Shown here: positions 25,703-32,898 of the stretch, one piece after another
Numbering within the stretch: position 1 is the stretch's first letter
Layout: every line of letters starts with the position of its first letter
Assembly (NCBI GenBank): GCA_019637155.1
Contig: JAHBWE010000008.1
Span: forward strand, 186,001-250,000
Direction of reading: 5' to 3'
Origin: Labilithrix sp.
Lineage (GTDB): Bacteria > Myxococcota_A > Polyangia > Polyangiales > Polyangiaceae
Length of the DNA stretch: 64,000 bases
The notes under the pieces: model-generated
The model's input: only the letters and a program-made list of their open reading frames with translations
Databases searched by the model: none
Told to the model about the DNA's origin: nothing
Program-made: the position numbers and the translations under genes

Positions 25703-26881
25703 ATGAGTCAGCGCCCCGCCATCCGGAAGCGCGCCAGCACGCAAGATTCGGCTGGGCTCCCGCCCTGGCTGGTGCGGGCCGAGCGCCTCCTCATCGAGGC
25801 GGTCCGCAGCGTCCGGCTCCTCGGATCCGTCGTCCCGCGCAACGCGGCGCAGGAGCGCGCCCGCCTCGTCGACGTCTTCGAGTCGGGCGGCATCGCGACC
25901 CCGCGCTGGTCCTACGCCCGCTCCGACCACACCGCGCTGCGGAAGGCCCTCGCCCGCGCCGCGCACCGCCTCGAGGCGGACGCGCACCCGGTCGGCCGCC
26001 TCTACGCCGATCGCGCGCGCGAGCTCGAGGTCGAGGCCGCGCTCGCGAGCGAGGTCGGCACCGGCGTCCTCGGCGCCCTCGCCCGCGCGCGCTTCCGCTC
26101 CGAGAACCCGGCCAAGGCCGGCGAGGCGACGATCCTCGCGCGCAAGTGGATCAACGAGGGCCGCGACGCGCCGGAGCCCGCGAGCGCGGAGATGGTCCTC
26201 ACCGACGCGAACGTGCCGGGCTCGCTCCTCACGCGCATGCGCGAGGAGGTGGGGCGCCTCATGTTACCGTTCGCGGTCGTGGTGCAGCCCTCCCTCGCCG
26301 CGCTCGCCGCCACCGGCGAGAGCCACATCCTCGTCGCCGCGAACCGCAGCTGCACGCGCGAGGACGTCGAGCGCACGGTCATGCACGAGATCGAGGCGCA
26401 CGCGATCCCGCGCGCCCGCGCCGCGCAGGGCCGCCTCGCGATCTTCCAGATCGGCACCGCGCGAGGGATCGACGATCAGGAGGGCTTCGCGCTCGTCCTC
26501 GAGGAGCGCCACTCGTTCCTCGGCCCGAAGCGCAAGCGCGAGCTCGCCGCGCGTCACCTCGCGGTCGAGGCGATGGACGGCGGCGCGCGCTTCCACGAGA
26601 ACGTCGAGGCGCTCGTGAAGGAGCACGGGCTCACCGTGCGCGAGGCGGTCTTGATCGCGGAGCGCACCTACCGCGGGAGCGACGGCACGACGCCGGGGCT
26701 CGGCCGCGAGCGCATCTACCTCGAGGCCTTCATCCGCGTCGGCGAGCACCTCGCGAAGAAGCCGGCCGACGAGGGCTTCCTCACGAGCGGCCAGGTGAGC
26801 ATCGACGCGATCCCGACCCTCGCGCCGTTCGTGAAGCGCGCGCGCGCGACCGAGCCGCCGAGCAACGCCGGCCTCGGCTGA
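25703..26881 (+). CDS. DUF1704/QEGLA-motif putative zinc metalloprotease
   Basis: 392 residues. Central HEIEAH (HExxxH) looks like a metal-binding motif, followed by GIDDQEGFALVLEE, the hallmark segment of the QEGLA (DUF1704) family, and then RTYRGSDG. Related to proteins described as flavohaemoglobin expression-modulating or tyrosine/MATCAP-like peptidases. The basic N-terminus (about 1-60) is variable. No signal peptide, so cytoplasmic. Start ATG 25703 chosen over GTG 25691 because of the upstream hexamer. Substrate unknown. Confidence 0.8.
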   Translation: MSQRPAIRKRASTQDSAGLPPWLVRAERLLIEAVRSVRLLGSVVPRNAAQERARLVDVFESGGIATPRWSYARSDHTALRKALARAAHRLEADAHPVGRLYADRARELEVEAALASEVGTGVLGALARARFRSENPAKAGEATILARKWINEGRDAPEPASAEMVLTDANVPGSLLTRMREEVGRLMLPFAVVVQPSLAALAATGESHILVAANRSCTREDVERTVMHEIEAHAIPRARAAQGRLAIFQIGTARGIDDQEGFALVLEERHSFLGPKRKRELAARHLAVEAMDGGARFHENVEALVKEHGLTVREAVLIAERTYRGSDGTTPGLGRERIYLEAFIRVGEHLAKKPADEGFLTSGQVSIDAIPTLAPFVKRARATEPPSNAGLG

Positions 26882-26891
26882 AGGGCGCGCG

Positions 26892-27893
26892 TTGCGGAAG
26901 CCGCGCCGCCTCCGCGAAGGCGATCTCGTCGCCGTCGTCTCGCCGTCGTGGGGCGGGCCGGCCGAGTTTCCGGCCGCGTTCGAGGCGGGCCTCCGCGCGC
27001 TCGCGGAGCTCGGGCTGCGCGTCCGTGAATACCCCACGACGCGCGCGGCGAACGCGCCGGTGCGAGCGCGCGTCGACGACCTGCACGCCGCGTTCGCCGA
27101 TCCGGAGGTGCGCGCGATCGTGACCTCGATCGGCGGCGACGACTCCGTTCGCCTCCTGCCGAAGCTGAAGGAAGAGCACCTGCGGAACGATCCCAAGATC
27201 GTCCTCGGCTACTCCGACAGCGGGACGCTCCTCTCCTGGCTCGTCCATCACGGCGTCGTCGCGTTCCACGGCCCCTCCGTGATGGCGGGCCTCGCGCAAG
27301 CGCAGCGCTATCCGCCGAGCTACCGCGCGATGCTCCGCGCGATCCTCTTCGACGCGGTGCCGCGCTTCGAGTACCCGCGCTTCGGAGTCGCGTGCGAGGG
27401 CTACGAGGCGGACTGGTCTCCGCGCGCGCTCGTCGCGGACGCGGGGGCGCGCCGGCTCCTCGGCGCGGGCGTGGCGCGCGGGCGGCTCTACGGCGGATGC
27501 CTCGAGACGCTCGAGGCGATCAAGGGCACGACGTGGTGGCCGGAGCCCGCCGACTGGGCGGGCGCGGTGATCATGGTGGAGGGCTCCGAGGCCGCGCCGC
27601 CGCCGGACGCCTACCGCCGCGCTCTGCGCTCGTGGCTCGCGGGCGGGCGGCTCGAGCACGTGTCGGCGCTCTTGATCGGGCGCGCGCGCGGCTACGACGC
27701 GGCGATGAAGGCCGCGCTCGACGCGGCGATCGGCGAGGTCATCGTCGAGGAGGCGGAGCGACCCGACATGGTCGTCCTCACGAGCTGCGAATTCGGCCAC
27801 ACCGATCCGCAGTGGCTCTTGCCGCTCGGATGCGAGGTGGAGATCGACGCCGCCCGCGCGACGGTGACGCTGCTCGAGCCCGCGGTCTCGTAG
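26892..27893 (+). CDS. S66-family peptidase (LD-carboxypeptidase/MccF-like)
   Basis: 333 residues. N-terminal GDLVAVVSPSWGGP, IGGDDSVRLLP, nucleophile loop GYSDSGTLL (Ser), VEGSE with the catalytic Glu and FGHTDP with the His, the S66 Ser-His-Glu triad. Sequence style (TSIGGDD, W near AAPPPDAY) is closer to MccF than to LdcA, so it could cleave peptidyl-nucleotide antibiotics or murein tetrapeptides. TTG start at 26892, 10 nt after the previous stop. Cytoplasmic. Confidence 0.85.
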   Translation: MRKPRRLREGDLVAVVSPSWGGPAEFPAAFEAGLRALAELGLRVREYPTTRAANAPVRARVDDLHAAFADPEVRAIVTSIGGDDSVRLLPKLKEEHLRNDPKIVLGYSDSGTLLSWLVHHGVVAFHGPSVMAGLAQAQRYPPSYRAMLRAILFDAVPRFEYPRFGVACEGYEADWSPRALVADAGARRLLGAGVARGRLYGGCLETLEAIKGTTWWPEPADWAGAVIMVEGSEAAPPPDAYRRALRSWLAGGRLEHVSALLIGRARGYDAAMKAALDAAIGEVIVEEAERPDMVVLTSCEFGHTDPQWLLPLGCEVEIDAARATVTLLEPAVS

Positions 27894-27894
27894 G

Positions 27895-28941
27895 TCAGAG
27901 CGCGGCCGGGAAGCAGACGCCCTCCGAGTCCCCGAGCTCGTTCTTCACGCGCTTGCACTCGTAGCCCTCGCGGCAGGCGCCGGCAGCGCCGACGTTGCAT
28001 TGCTTGAGGCAGAACGAGCCTTCCTCGAAGAGGGCGCAGAACGCCTCCGCCGCGCCGGGCTGGAAGGGACACGAGCCGGGGCAGCTCACGGTGCACATGC
28101 CGCCGGGGTACTCCGCCGTCGCGCAGACCGCGTTCTCGCCGGCGCGCGAGCACTCCGCGTCGAACGTACACGGCTCGCCGATCCACTTGCCGTCGGTGCC
28201 GCCGAGCGGGCCGACGTAGTCCATCCGCGCGGCGTAGAGGTTCCAGACGTTCCAGAAGACCCACGCGCCGCCGCCCGCGTTCTCGTTCACGCGCGGGTTG
28301 TAGGCGTAGAGCACCGCCGTCGCGTCGTTGGCGGGCGTGACCTTCAGGTCGTCGAGCGTCGTGCCGGTGATGTCGGGACCCCAGCCCGAGGCGGTGCGGT
28401 CGCCGGCGCGGATCTGATCGAGCATGTCGCGGAGGGTTCGGCCGAGGCAGTCGACCTGGCGATCGAAGCCCGCCGTCTCGGGGAGGCACTTCGTCGCCTT
28501 GATGCAGCCGCACTTGAAGACGTACTCGACGCGCTCGGGCGGGAACACGTAGTCGCGCGCGCCGACGAGGCCCTCCGTCGTCTGCGCGAGGACGAGGAAC
28601 ACGAGCGGGTTGATGCGGTACTTGACCGACGCCGCCAAGATCGCGTCGGACGCGCGGATGCCGTTCGACTGGTACGTCTCGAGGAAGCTCGAACGCAGGT
28701 AAGGCGTCCGCGCGAGGAACCTCTGCACCGCGTCGCGGTTCAGCGAGTCGGAGTCGGTGAACGCGCCGCTCTCGAGCAGGTTGTTGCGATCGAACGGCAA
28801 CGCGAGGCCGCTGCCGTCGGGCTTCGCGAGGTCGAGCGCCTGGAGGAACGTCGGCTCGGGCTCGTCCGAGCACGACGCCGCCGCCAGCGTCGCGAACATC
28901 CCGAGCGCGGCGACGAGCACGAAGGCAGAGCGGCGGATCAT
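27895..28941 (-). CDS. Lipoprotein, possible lysozyme-fold, Cys-rich C-terminus
   Basis: 348 residues. Lipobox AASC (Cys about 24). A middle part (about 80-215; RINPLVFLVLAQTTEGLVG ... LYAYNPRV) is reminiscent of transglycosylase-like helices, but no catalytic Glu can be named with confidence. The C-terminal 100 residues hold about a dozen Cys (CTFDAECSR, CTVSCPGSC, CREGYECKRV), typical of myxobacterial surface lipoproteins. Start ATG overlaps the kinase stop (ATGA), so it is the last gene of module B. Confidence 0.65.
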   Translation of the reverse strand: MIRRSAFVLVAALGMFATLAAASCSDEPEPTFLQALDLAKPDGSGLALPFDRNNLLESGAFTDSDSLNRDAVQRFLARTPYLRSSFLETYQSNGIRASDAILAASVKYRINPLVFLVLAQTTEGLVGARDYVFPPERVEYVFKCGCIKATKCLPETAGFDRQVDCLGRTLRDMLDQIRAGDRTASGWGPDITGTTLDDLKVTPANDATAVLYAYNPRVNENAGGGAWVFWNVWNLYAARMDYVGPLGGTDGKWIGEPCTFDAECSRAGENAVCATAEYPGGMCTVSCPGSCPFQPGAAEAFCALFEEGSFCLKQCNVGAAGACREGYECKRVKNELGDSEGVCFPAAL

Positions 28942-30425
28942 TTGCGGTCCTCGATCAGCGAGCCGGGGCTCGGCGGCTTCGCCGGCGCGGCCGGCGCGGC
29001 CGGCGCGGAGGAAGGCGCCGCCGGCGGACGCGGCGTCGTCTTCACGATCCCGGCGTTGAACGGCGCGCGCGGACGCTCCGCGACGACGGACGCCGGCGGC
29101 GCGGCGGCGCTCGGCGCAGGCGGCGGCGCGGCGGCGCTCGGCGAGGACACGACCGGAAGCGGCGACGACGCGACGAGCGACGCGACCGGCGGCGGCGAAG
29201 ACGCGACGCTCGATGCGGCCGGGGGCGGTGAGGACGCGACCATCGGCGCGGGCGGGCGTGTGAGCGCGAAGGCGACGAGGGCCACCGCGAGGGCGACCGC
29301 GACGAGGCCGAACGCGGCCTTCTTGTTGCTCGTCTTCGGCTCGCGTGCGCGCGAGCCCGTCGCGGACGTCATCGCCGTGACCGGCGCCTGCTCGGTGGGG
29401 CGCGAGCTCGGGCCGGAGCTGCGCTTCACGTCGGGCGTCGTCGTCGCGACCCCCAAGGCGGGTGCAGGGTCGTCGAGCTCGGGCGGCGGGATCGACCGCT
29501 TCATCGTGAGCGCCTGCGTCACCGCGTCGATGTGAAGATGCGACGCCTCGCGCGCGAACGGCCGCAGCGCCTCCGCGAGCGCGGCGACGTCCGCGTAACG
29601 CTCGCCGCGATCGCGCGCGAGGCACTTCATGATGACGGCCTCGAGCTCCACCGGAAGGCTCGGCTCATGCTCGCGCGGAAGGGCCGGATCGATGTAGAGG
29701 ACCTTCGCGAAGAGCTCCCCCGTCGCGTTCTCGTCCGACACGAAGGGCCGCTTGCCGGTGAGCGTCTCGTAGAGGATGACGCCGAGCGCCCAGATGTCGC
29801 TCCGCGCGTCGACGTCCTTCGACGCGCGCACCTGCTCGGGCGACATGTACTGCGGCGTGCCGAGGAGGTTGTCCGTCGACGTGAGCGGCGCGCCGTCGAC
29901 CTTCGCGCTGCTCTCCTTCGAGATGCCGAAGTCGAGCACCTTGAGGAGGCGCTTGCCCGCCGCCTCGGCGATGAAGAGGTTCGACGGCTTGAGGTCGCGA
30001 TGAACGACGCCGAGCGCGTGGACCTCGGCGATGCCGGCGCACGCCTGGAGGACCCACTCGAGCGCGGTCTCGACCTTCATCTTCCCGTTCGCGACGAGCT
30101 CGTCGGCGAGGTCGTGACCGGAGAGGAGCTCCATCACGAGGTACGGGACGCCGGTCGGGAGCTTGCCGATGTCGAAGACGCGGACGAAGTGCTCGCTCTT
30201 CACGCGCGCGGCGAGGCGGGCCTCGCGGACGAAGCGCGCGTGGAGGATCTCGTTCGACGCGTGCTCGGGGCGGAGGAACTTGATCGCGACGCGCTGCTGC
30301 AGCTCGGGGTACTTCGCGGTCGCGACGACGCCCATGCCGCCCGCGCCGAGGACCTTCTCGACGACGTAACGACCGCCGATCCGCATCCCCTTCAGGGACT
30401 CGATGAACGTACGGTCCTCCGCCAC
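28938..30425 (-). CDS. Hanks-type Ser/Thr protein kinase, membrane-anchored
   Basis: 495 residues. Kinase domain about 10-275: GAGGMG loop, VAIKFLR, VVHRDLKPSN, LDFGISK, MSPEQ. Active RD kinase. Membrane segment AAFGLVAVALAVALVAFAL at about 385-403, then a long Pro/Ser/Ala tail with repeats of the kind VASSPPP. GTG start at 30425 is preferred: an exact TATACT lies 6 nt upstream. Works with the lipoprotein and TPR-membrane protein genes just upstream (30440-31890). Confidence 0.9.
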   Translation of the reverse strand: MAEDRTFIESLKGMRIGGRYVVEKVLGAGGMGVVATAKYPELQQRVAIKFLRPEHASNEILHARFVREARLAARVKSEHFVRVFDIGKLPTGVPYLVMELLSGHDLADELVANGKMKVETALEWVLQACAGIAEVHALGVVHRDLKPSNLFIAEAAGKRLLKVLDFGISKESSAKVDGAPLTSTDNLLGTPQYMSPEQVRASKDVDARSDIWALGVILYETLTGKRPFVSDENATGELFAKVLYIDPALPREHEPSLPVELEAVIMKCLARDRGERYADVAALAEALRPFAREASHLHIDAVTQALTMKRSIPPPELDDPAPALGVATTTPDVKRSSGPSSRPTEQAPVTAMTSATGSRAREPKTSNKKAAFGLVAVALAVALVAFALTRPPAPMVASSPPPAASSVASSPPPVASLVASSPLPVVSSPSAAAPPPAPSAAAPPASVVAERPRAPFNAGIVKTTPRPPAAPSSAPAAPAAPAKPPSPGSLIEDRK

Positions 30426-30431
30426 GAGCGG

Positions 30432-30437
30432 AGTATA
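30432..30437 (-). promoter_or_regulatory. TATACT -10 hexamer, possible leaderless start
   Basis: On the minus strand TATACT is followed by 6 nt (CCGCTC) and then the GTG start of the kinase. Predicted start of transcription on the start codon; one of the best -10 matches in the window. It also suggests the kinase has its own promoter inside module B. Confidence 0.35.
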
Positions 30438-30439
30438 CG

Positions 30440-30904
30440 CTACGGGCCCTGGCACGACTGCATGCACCGGAGCCCGTCGCGGCAATCCTTGTCGTCGCCG
30501 CAGCCGTCGTCTTCGCAAGAGCCCTCGCGCCGCGCGAGCTCGTCGTCGACGCACACGATGCATGGGCTCGGAGCCCCCGCCTCGCCGGACAACCTCATCC
30601 CCGTCGCGCACTCCGCCGTGCAGCCCTTGCCCACGCCGCCGCAACGATCGTCACGGCAGAGGCAGCGATAACCTCCGGCGTCGGGCCGCTCGAAGCGCTC
30701 GGCGAACCGGAACGACTCCTTGCAACATCTCCGGCAGTCGCTCCTTCCACGGCAGTCGTCGCCGCCGCTCGGCGCGTCCGCTCCGCCCTCGAGGCCCGGT
30801 CCTCCTCCCGGCCCCGGCCCGCCGATCGGACCTTCGAGGTCGTCGATCCCGACGATGGTGCGGCACCCCGCGATCGCGATCGCGAGCACGACCCATCGCT
30901 TCAC
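30440..30904 (-). CDS. Cys-rich lipoprotein, CRTIVGID type
   Basis: 154 residues. Lipobox IAGC with mature N-terminus CRTIVGIDDLEG, a glycine/proline linker, then about 20 cysteines in the last 110 residues (RSDCRRCC, CLCRDDRCGGVGKGC, CIVCVD). GTG start overlaps the upstream TGA (GTGA). The 'C-x-x-[LI]-[LV]-G-I' start echoes the CNALLGIE lipoproteins of module A. Function unknown. Confidence 0.65.
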   Translation of the reverse strand: MKRWVVLAIAIAGCRTIVGIDDLEGPIGGPGPGGGPGLEGGADAPSGGDDCRGRSDCRRCCKESFRFAERFERPDAGGYRCLCRDDRCGGVGKGCTAECATGMRLSGEAGAPSPCIVCVDDELARREGSCEDDGCGDDKDCRDGLRCMQSCQGP

Positions 30905-31890
30905 AGCGCGCCTCCGAGCGAGAGGCCCACGCCGCTCCGCGCCGGCGCGAGGTAGAGCGCGCGGTGATCGCTCCGCGGCGCCGTGATCCACAAGACGACG
31001 CCGGCCACGAGCGCGCCGGCGCCGACGCCGACGAGCACGGTCGACAGATCCGCCGCCGTCCCCGCGCTCTTCGCCGCTTCGTCGCCCTGCCGTCGTGCCT
31101 CCTGGCTCGGGCAGCGCCGGTCCGGGCACTGCTCCTCCGCCGTGCTCCACTTCGAGAACGCCGAGATCCCGAGCCCGGCGCCGACCCCGACGCCGACGAC
31201 GCCCGCCGCGCCGACGACCACCGCCCAGACCTTCTGCGCGTTCAACCCCTCCGGCGCGGGCCTCGGCCTCTCGACCTCCACCCGGGCCGGAGGCGGCGGC
31301 GGCGGCGCGTCCGCGAGCGCGGGCACGACGACGTCGATCGTCGCCCCTTCCCCGCGCAGATCGACCGTGCTCGTCCAGTCGATCTTGCCCGGCGCCTTCG
31401 CCGCGAAGGTGTGCGCGCCCGGATCGATCGGCAGCGCGACGCCCCACTGCGCCTCCCCGACCGCGACGCCGTCACGCGTGAGCGCGAAGCCCGGCGCGCT
31501 CGCGGACACGACGATGCGCATGCGCGTGAGCTTCGACTCGAGCTCCGCTTCCTTCTTCGCCGCCGCCTCTTCGCGGTCCTTGCGCCCCGTCTTCCGCGCC
31601 TCCGCGAGCGCGGTGGTGTAGTCGGCCCACGCCGTCGCGGTCTTGCCCTCGGCCTCGTGGCAGAGCGCGATCGCGAAGAGCGTCCCGCCCCCCGGATCGA
31701 GGCGCTGGCTCTCGACGAGCTTCGGGCAAGCGGCGGCGAAGTCCTTCGCTTCCATGAGCCGCTTGCCCTCGTCGAAGAGGGCCTGCGCGGTGGCGACGTC
31801 CTGCCCCGTCGCCTGGGCGCGCGCGGTCCCGGAGCCGCACGCCATCGCGGCGAAGAACCCGAGCCCGACGCTTGCTCCTCGCGGGTTCAT
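30901..31890 (-). CDS. Secreted TPR/PEGA-like protein with two C-terminal membrane segments
   Basis: 329 residues. Signal peptide, TPR-like helices (ALFDEGKRLMEAKDFAAACPKL, LFAIALCHEAEGK), a PEGA-like beta region (DPGAHTFAAKAPG) and two hydrophobic segments (VWAVVVGAAGVVGVGVGAGL and VLVGVGAGALVAGVVLWI). Paralogue of 22161-23072 with the same domain order and paired Cys between the two helices (CPDRRCPS). ATG 31890 is supported by GCGAGG at a good distance. First gene of module B. Confidence 0.75.
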   Translation of the reverse strand: MNPRGASVGLGFFAAMACGSGTARAQATGQDVATAQALFDEGKRLMEAKDFAAACPKLVESQRLDPGGGTLFAIALCHEAEGKTATAWADYTTALAEARKTGRKDREEAAAKKEAELESKLTRMRIVVSASAPGFALTRDGVAVGEAQWGVALPIDPGAHTFAAKAPGKIDWTSTVDLRGEGATIDVVVPALADAPPPPPPARVEVERPRPAPEGLNAQKVWAVVVGAAGVVGVGVGAGLGISAFSKWSTAEEQCPDRRCPSQEARRQGDEAAKSAGTAADLSTVLVGVGAGALVAGVVLWITAPRSDHRALYLAPARSGVGLSLGGAL

Positions 31891-31941
31891 CGCCTCGCAG
31901 TCAACCACAAGCAGACCGGGGTTTGCGATCGTGAAAGAGGA

Positions 31942-32898
31942 TCACTCGATCTCGACGTCGGCCGGCGGCTCCTGCGGGATCGGGCATCCGTTGAGCTCCG
32001 GATCCGCGTTCGGCTGACCCGGCTCGTCGGGGCACGCGTCGACCGACGACGGCACGGTGTCGCCGTCGCGATCGTCGTCCTCCTTCACGATCGGCGGCGG
32101 GCACCCGTGGAGCTTCGGGTCCACGTTCTTCTCGCCCTTCGACTGCGGGCATTGGTCCTCCGCGTTCGGGATCCCGTCGCCGTCGACGTCGTCCGCGGGG
32201 CAGCCGTTCGTGTTGACGTCCTGCGTCCGCACGCCCGGCGTCTTGATGCACGCGTCGTCGGCGTCGGCGACGCCGTCGCCGTCCGCGTCGGGCCCGAGCG
32301 GCGGCGGACCCGCGATCGGATCGCGCCGCCGTCCGCCGAACGAGACGTGGACGCCGCCCCACACCACGTGCGCGTCGGCCTCCGCCTGGCGCGCGGTCCC
32401 CGGCTCGACGACGTGCGTGTACGCCGCCATCGGCCCGATCGCGATGCTCCCCTCGCGCAGCGCGAAGTCCCAACCGAGCATGCCGTTCGCGCCGAAGCGC
32501 GGCGCGGAGCCGTTGAGCGCGAGCCCGGCCCCGCCGCCGAACCACGGTCCGGCGGGTCCCATCCGCGGTCGCGGATGGAAGCGAACGCCGCCGGTGAAGA
32601 ACGCGATCGTCGCGGTGGAGCGCGGAGGCAGCCCCGGCGCCGGATCGTTCGGCGCGAGGAAGACGCCGCCCGCCGCCACCTCGGCCGAGAAACAGGAGAA
32701 GATCGGGAGCTCACCCGCGACCGCGCCCGCTCCGCCGAACCCGAAGTCGCCGCCCTGCGGGGTCCCCACCGCGTGAGCGAGCCCCGCGTGCGCATGGACG
32801 CGGGGCGTGCTCTTGTAGGCGGGGGTCTCGTCGGCGGTGGCGGGCTTCGTCGCGAGGAGCAGGGCGAGCGCGGCGAACGCGCAGGCCGTCTTCGCCAT
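31942..32898 (-). CDS. Outer-membrane-type protein with thrombospondin type 3 repeats
   Basis: 318 residues: signal peptide (CAFAALALLLATKPATA), a beta-barrel-like part (about 25-190, Gly/aromatic alternation such as GPWFGGGAGLALNG), then calcium-binding TSP3-type repeats (DADGDGVADADDAC, DVDGDGIPNAEDQC, DDRDGDTVPSSVDAC). Similar barrels with TSP3 repeats usually end in an OmpA domain that binds peptidoglycan; here the protein stops right after the repeats. Shares a base with the upstream stop (TGATG). Confidence 0.75.
   Translation of the reverse strand: MAKTACAFAALALLLATKPATADETPAYKSTPRVHAHAGLAHAVGTPQGGDFGFGGAGAVAGELPIFSCFSAEVAAGGVFLAPNDPAPGLPPRSTATIAFFTGGVRFHPRPRMGPAGPWFGGGAGLALNGSAPRFGANGMLGWDFALREGSIAIGPMAAYTHVVEPGTARQAEADAHVVWGGVHVSFGGRRRDPIAGPPPLGPDADGDGVADADDACIKTPGVRTQDVNTNGCPADDVDGDGIPNAEDQCPQSKGEKNVDPKLHGCPPPIVKEDDDRDGDTVPSSVDACPDEPGQPNADPELNGCPIPQEPPADVEIE

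Noticed and set aside
24245-25987. 580-codon PhoH frame with a longer N-terminus
   Set aside because: The extra 121 residues are Arg/Glu-rich shadow sequence overlapping the divergent gene start; ATG 25624 opens on the PIN motif.
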